Source: an uncultured Clostridia bacterium (GTDB lineage: Bacteria > Bacillota > Clostridia > Christensenellales > CAG-138). From it: a DNA stretch of 14,131 nt. The position numbers and the translations under genes were made by a program. The DNA is taken from assembly GCA_937915925.1 (NCBI GenBank), contig CALGGM010000102.1:1-14131 (forward strand), written 5' to 3'. Shown piece by piece: positions 13,212-14,131 of this stretch (position 1 is its first letter; every line of letters begins with the position of its first letter). A model generated the notes under the pieces. The model saw only the letters and a program-made list of their open reading frames with translations, was not told where the DNA came from and did no database searches.

Positions 13212-14131
13212 TCAGTCCACAATGGCGAGGATGTCGCCGGTCGTGCGCGAGTTGTGTCCGAAGATCGTCCTGTTCCAGCACATGCCGCTCGATCCGCCGC
13301 CGTCGAAGTTGTACGCCGCCTTCATGCCGAACGACGCGCAAAGCTGCGACAGCTCGGTCAGCGTCATGCCGGGCGCTTTTCCGTCGCCGAGGCTGCGTCC
13401 CTCAAAGTCGCGCATGCCGCGGCCGCCGAGCACGACGACGAACGCGTAGTGCCCCGGCTCATAATAGCCGAACGCGGTGCGCGGGTTCGACGGCGTCAGC
13501 GTGGAGTTGAAGCTCGTCTTCGCGCCGCCGTTCTCGTCCAGCAGCGAGGGACCGAAATAGAAGGAATGGTACGGATAGCTATTCAGGATCGCTTCGTTGT
13601 CGATGACGTCCTTCTTGCAGTCGAAGCAGCGCACCGTGCCATCCTGATAGATCACAAGAAGGTCGGCATACTTGCACGGATTGCTGCGGATCAGCATGCC
13701 GTTACGGATGATCAGGCCCTTGCCGTTCGCGTTGTTCGAGAAGTAGTCCGAATTGATCGCGAGGATCGTGTTCGTCCCGTTCACAAACTCCGGCAGGGTC
13801 TTCGCGTTGCCCTGATCGTTCTCGTAGACCGTCGTGAGCTTTTCGATGTTGCGCACGTACAGGTCCGCGATCTGATACTCCTGCTTGCCGTTCTGATAAC
13901 GGTACAGCTCGATCGCGACTTCCTTGCCCGCATAGGTATAGATCAGCGTGCGCACGGTCCCGTCCGCGAGCGTTTCGCTCGTGTTCGGCTCGGTGACGAT
14001 CGGATCGCCGTCGGAGAACTTCTCCTTATACTTATCCCCGAGCAATCCGGGGATCGGCGTGGGCTCCGGCGTCGGCGCCTCGGTCGGCGCTTCGGTCGGC
14101 TCGGTCACGTCCGCGGATGCGGCGGGCGCTT
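13212..14131 (-). CDS. Secreted phosphodiester glycosidase (NAGPA domain) protein, partial at right edge
   Basis: The frame stays open to the window edge, so the N-terminus is missing. The first visible residues APAASADV look like a signal-peptide cleavage region. A Thr/Glu/Pro linker follows (EPTEAPTEAPTPEPTPIP). The phosphodiester glycosidase domain fills the rest. NPRTAFGYYEPG and the LDGGGSS-like FDGGGSSGM near the C-terminus are the family signatures, and SDYFSNNANGKGLIIRNG is the early substrate-site region. Members hydrolyse sugar-phosphodiester bonds (human uncovering enzyme, bacterial wall or exopolysaccharide proteins). The bacterial substrate is mostly unknown. A GTG at 14108 could be read as a start but lies inside the linker and would remove the export signal, so it is rejected. 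It is followed closely by a small membrane protein. Confidence 0.88.
   Translation of the reverse strand, partial: APAASADVTEPTEAPTEAPTPEPTPIPGLLGDKYKEKFSDGDPIVTEPNTSETLADGTVRTLIYTYAGKEVAIELYRYQNGKQEYQIADLYVRNIEKLTTVYENDQGNAKTLPEFVNGTNTILAINSDYFSNNANGKGLIIRNGMLIRSNPCKYADLLVIYQDGTVRCFDCKKDVIDNEAILNSYPYHSFYFGPSLLDENGGAKTSFNSTLTPSNPRTAFGYYEPGHYAFVVVLGGRGMRDFEGRSLGDGKAPGMTLTELSQLCASFGMKAAYNFDGGGSSGMCWNRTIFGHNSRTTGDILAIVD

Overview
The window comes from a GC-rich, low-repeat chromosome of a Firmicute, most likely a gut-type member of the Clostridia. The evidence is the cdaA-cdaR pair for cyclic di-AMP synthesis, the obg-yhbY pair, a SpoIID/LytB-domain protein, sigma-A-type promoters, AGGAGG ribosome binding sites and short hairpin repeats of a type common in gut Clostridia. 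The exact genus cannot be told from the sequence. Nearly all genes lie on the minus strand, so the window reads as leftward operons from right to left.

Right edge (14131-12956): a truncated secreted phosphodiester-glycosidase gene followed 16 bases later by a small two-helix membrane protein. A hairpin with a T-rich tail lies just beyond (12860-12831). Positions 12880-12476 have no credible gene and hold several copies or halves of short inverted-repeat elements. Next comes the only plus-strand gene, a GNAT acetyltransferase (11906-12475), which is visibly less GC-rich than its neighbours and has its own promoter.

Centre (11649-8578): a tightly packed operon of thioredoxin reductase, endonuclease III, the ribosome-assembly GTPase Obg and the RNA-binding protein YhbY. 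The first three genes overlap by 11 and 14 bases, and a strong promoter (TTGACC-17-TATACT) precedes trxB. After it comes a two-gene ABC exporter (ATPase then membrane protein, overlapping ATGA), whose promoter region is packed with palindromes, including one wrapped around the -10 box.

Left-centre (6055-2230): cdaA (diadenylate cyclase), cdaR (its YbbR-domain regulator) and a COG2509-type FAD oxidoreductase form a leftward operon with a good promoter upstream and a textbook terminator downstream. The terminator comes before any glmM gene, which usually accompanies cdaA-cdaR. Then follows a secreted SpoIID/LytB-domain protein.

Left edge (1-about 740): this part looks foreign to the rest. The reading frame of the SpoIID-like protein runs from its Thr/Pro tail into an unnatural basic tail. 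A different frame over the same bases reads as the C-terminus of an SGNH/GDSL hydrolase, including the D-x-x-H catalytic block and a proper stop. It is followed by a terminator, a sigma-A promoter and the start of an LplB-type sugar ABC permease with different proline codon use. The simplest reading is a junction near 720-745 that joins the 3' end of an SGNH hydrolase and a sugar-uptake locus to a broken spoIID-like gene, either a real rearrangement or an assembly chimera. This is the most notable irregularity. No wholly new multi-gene system is evident.
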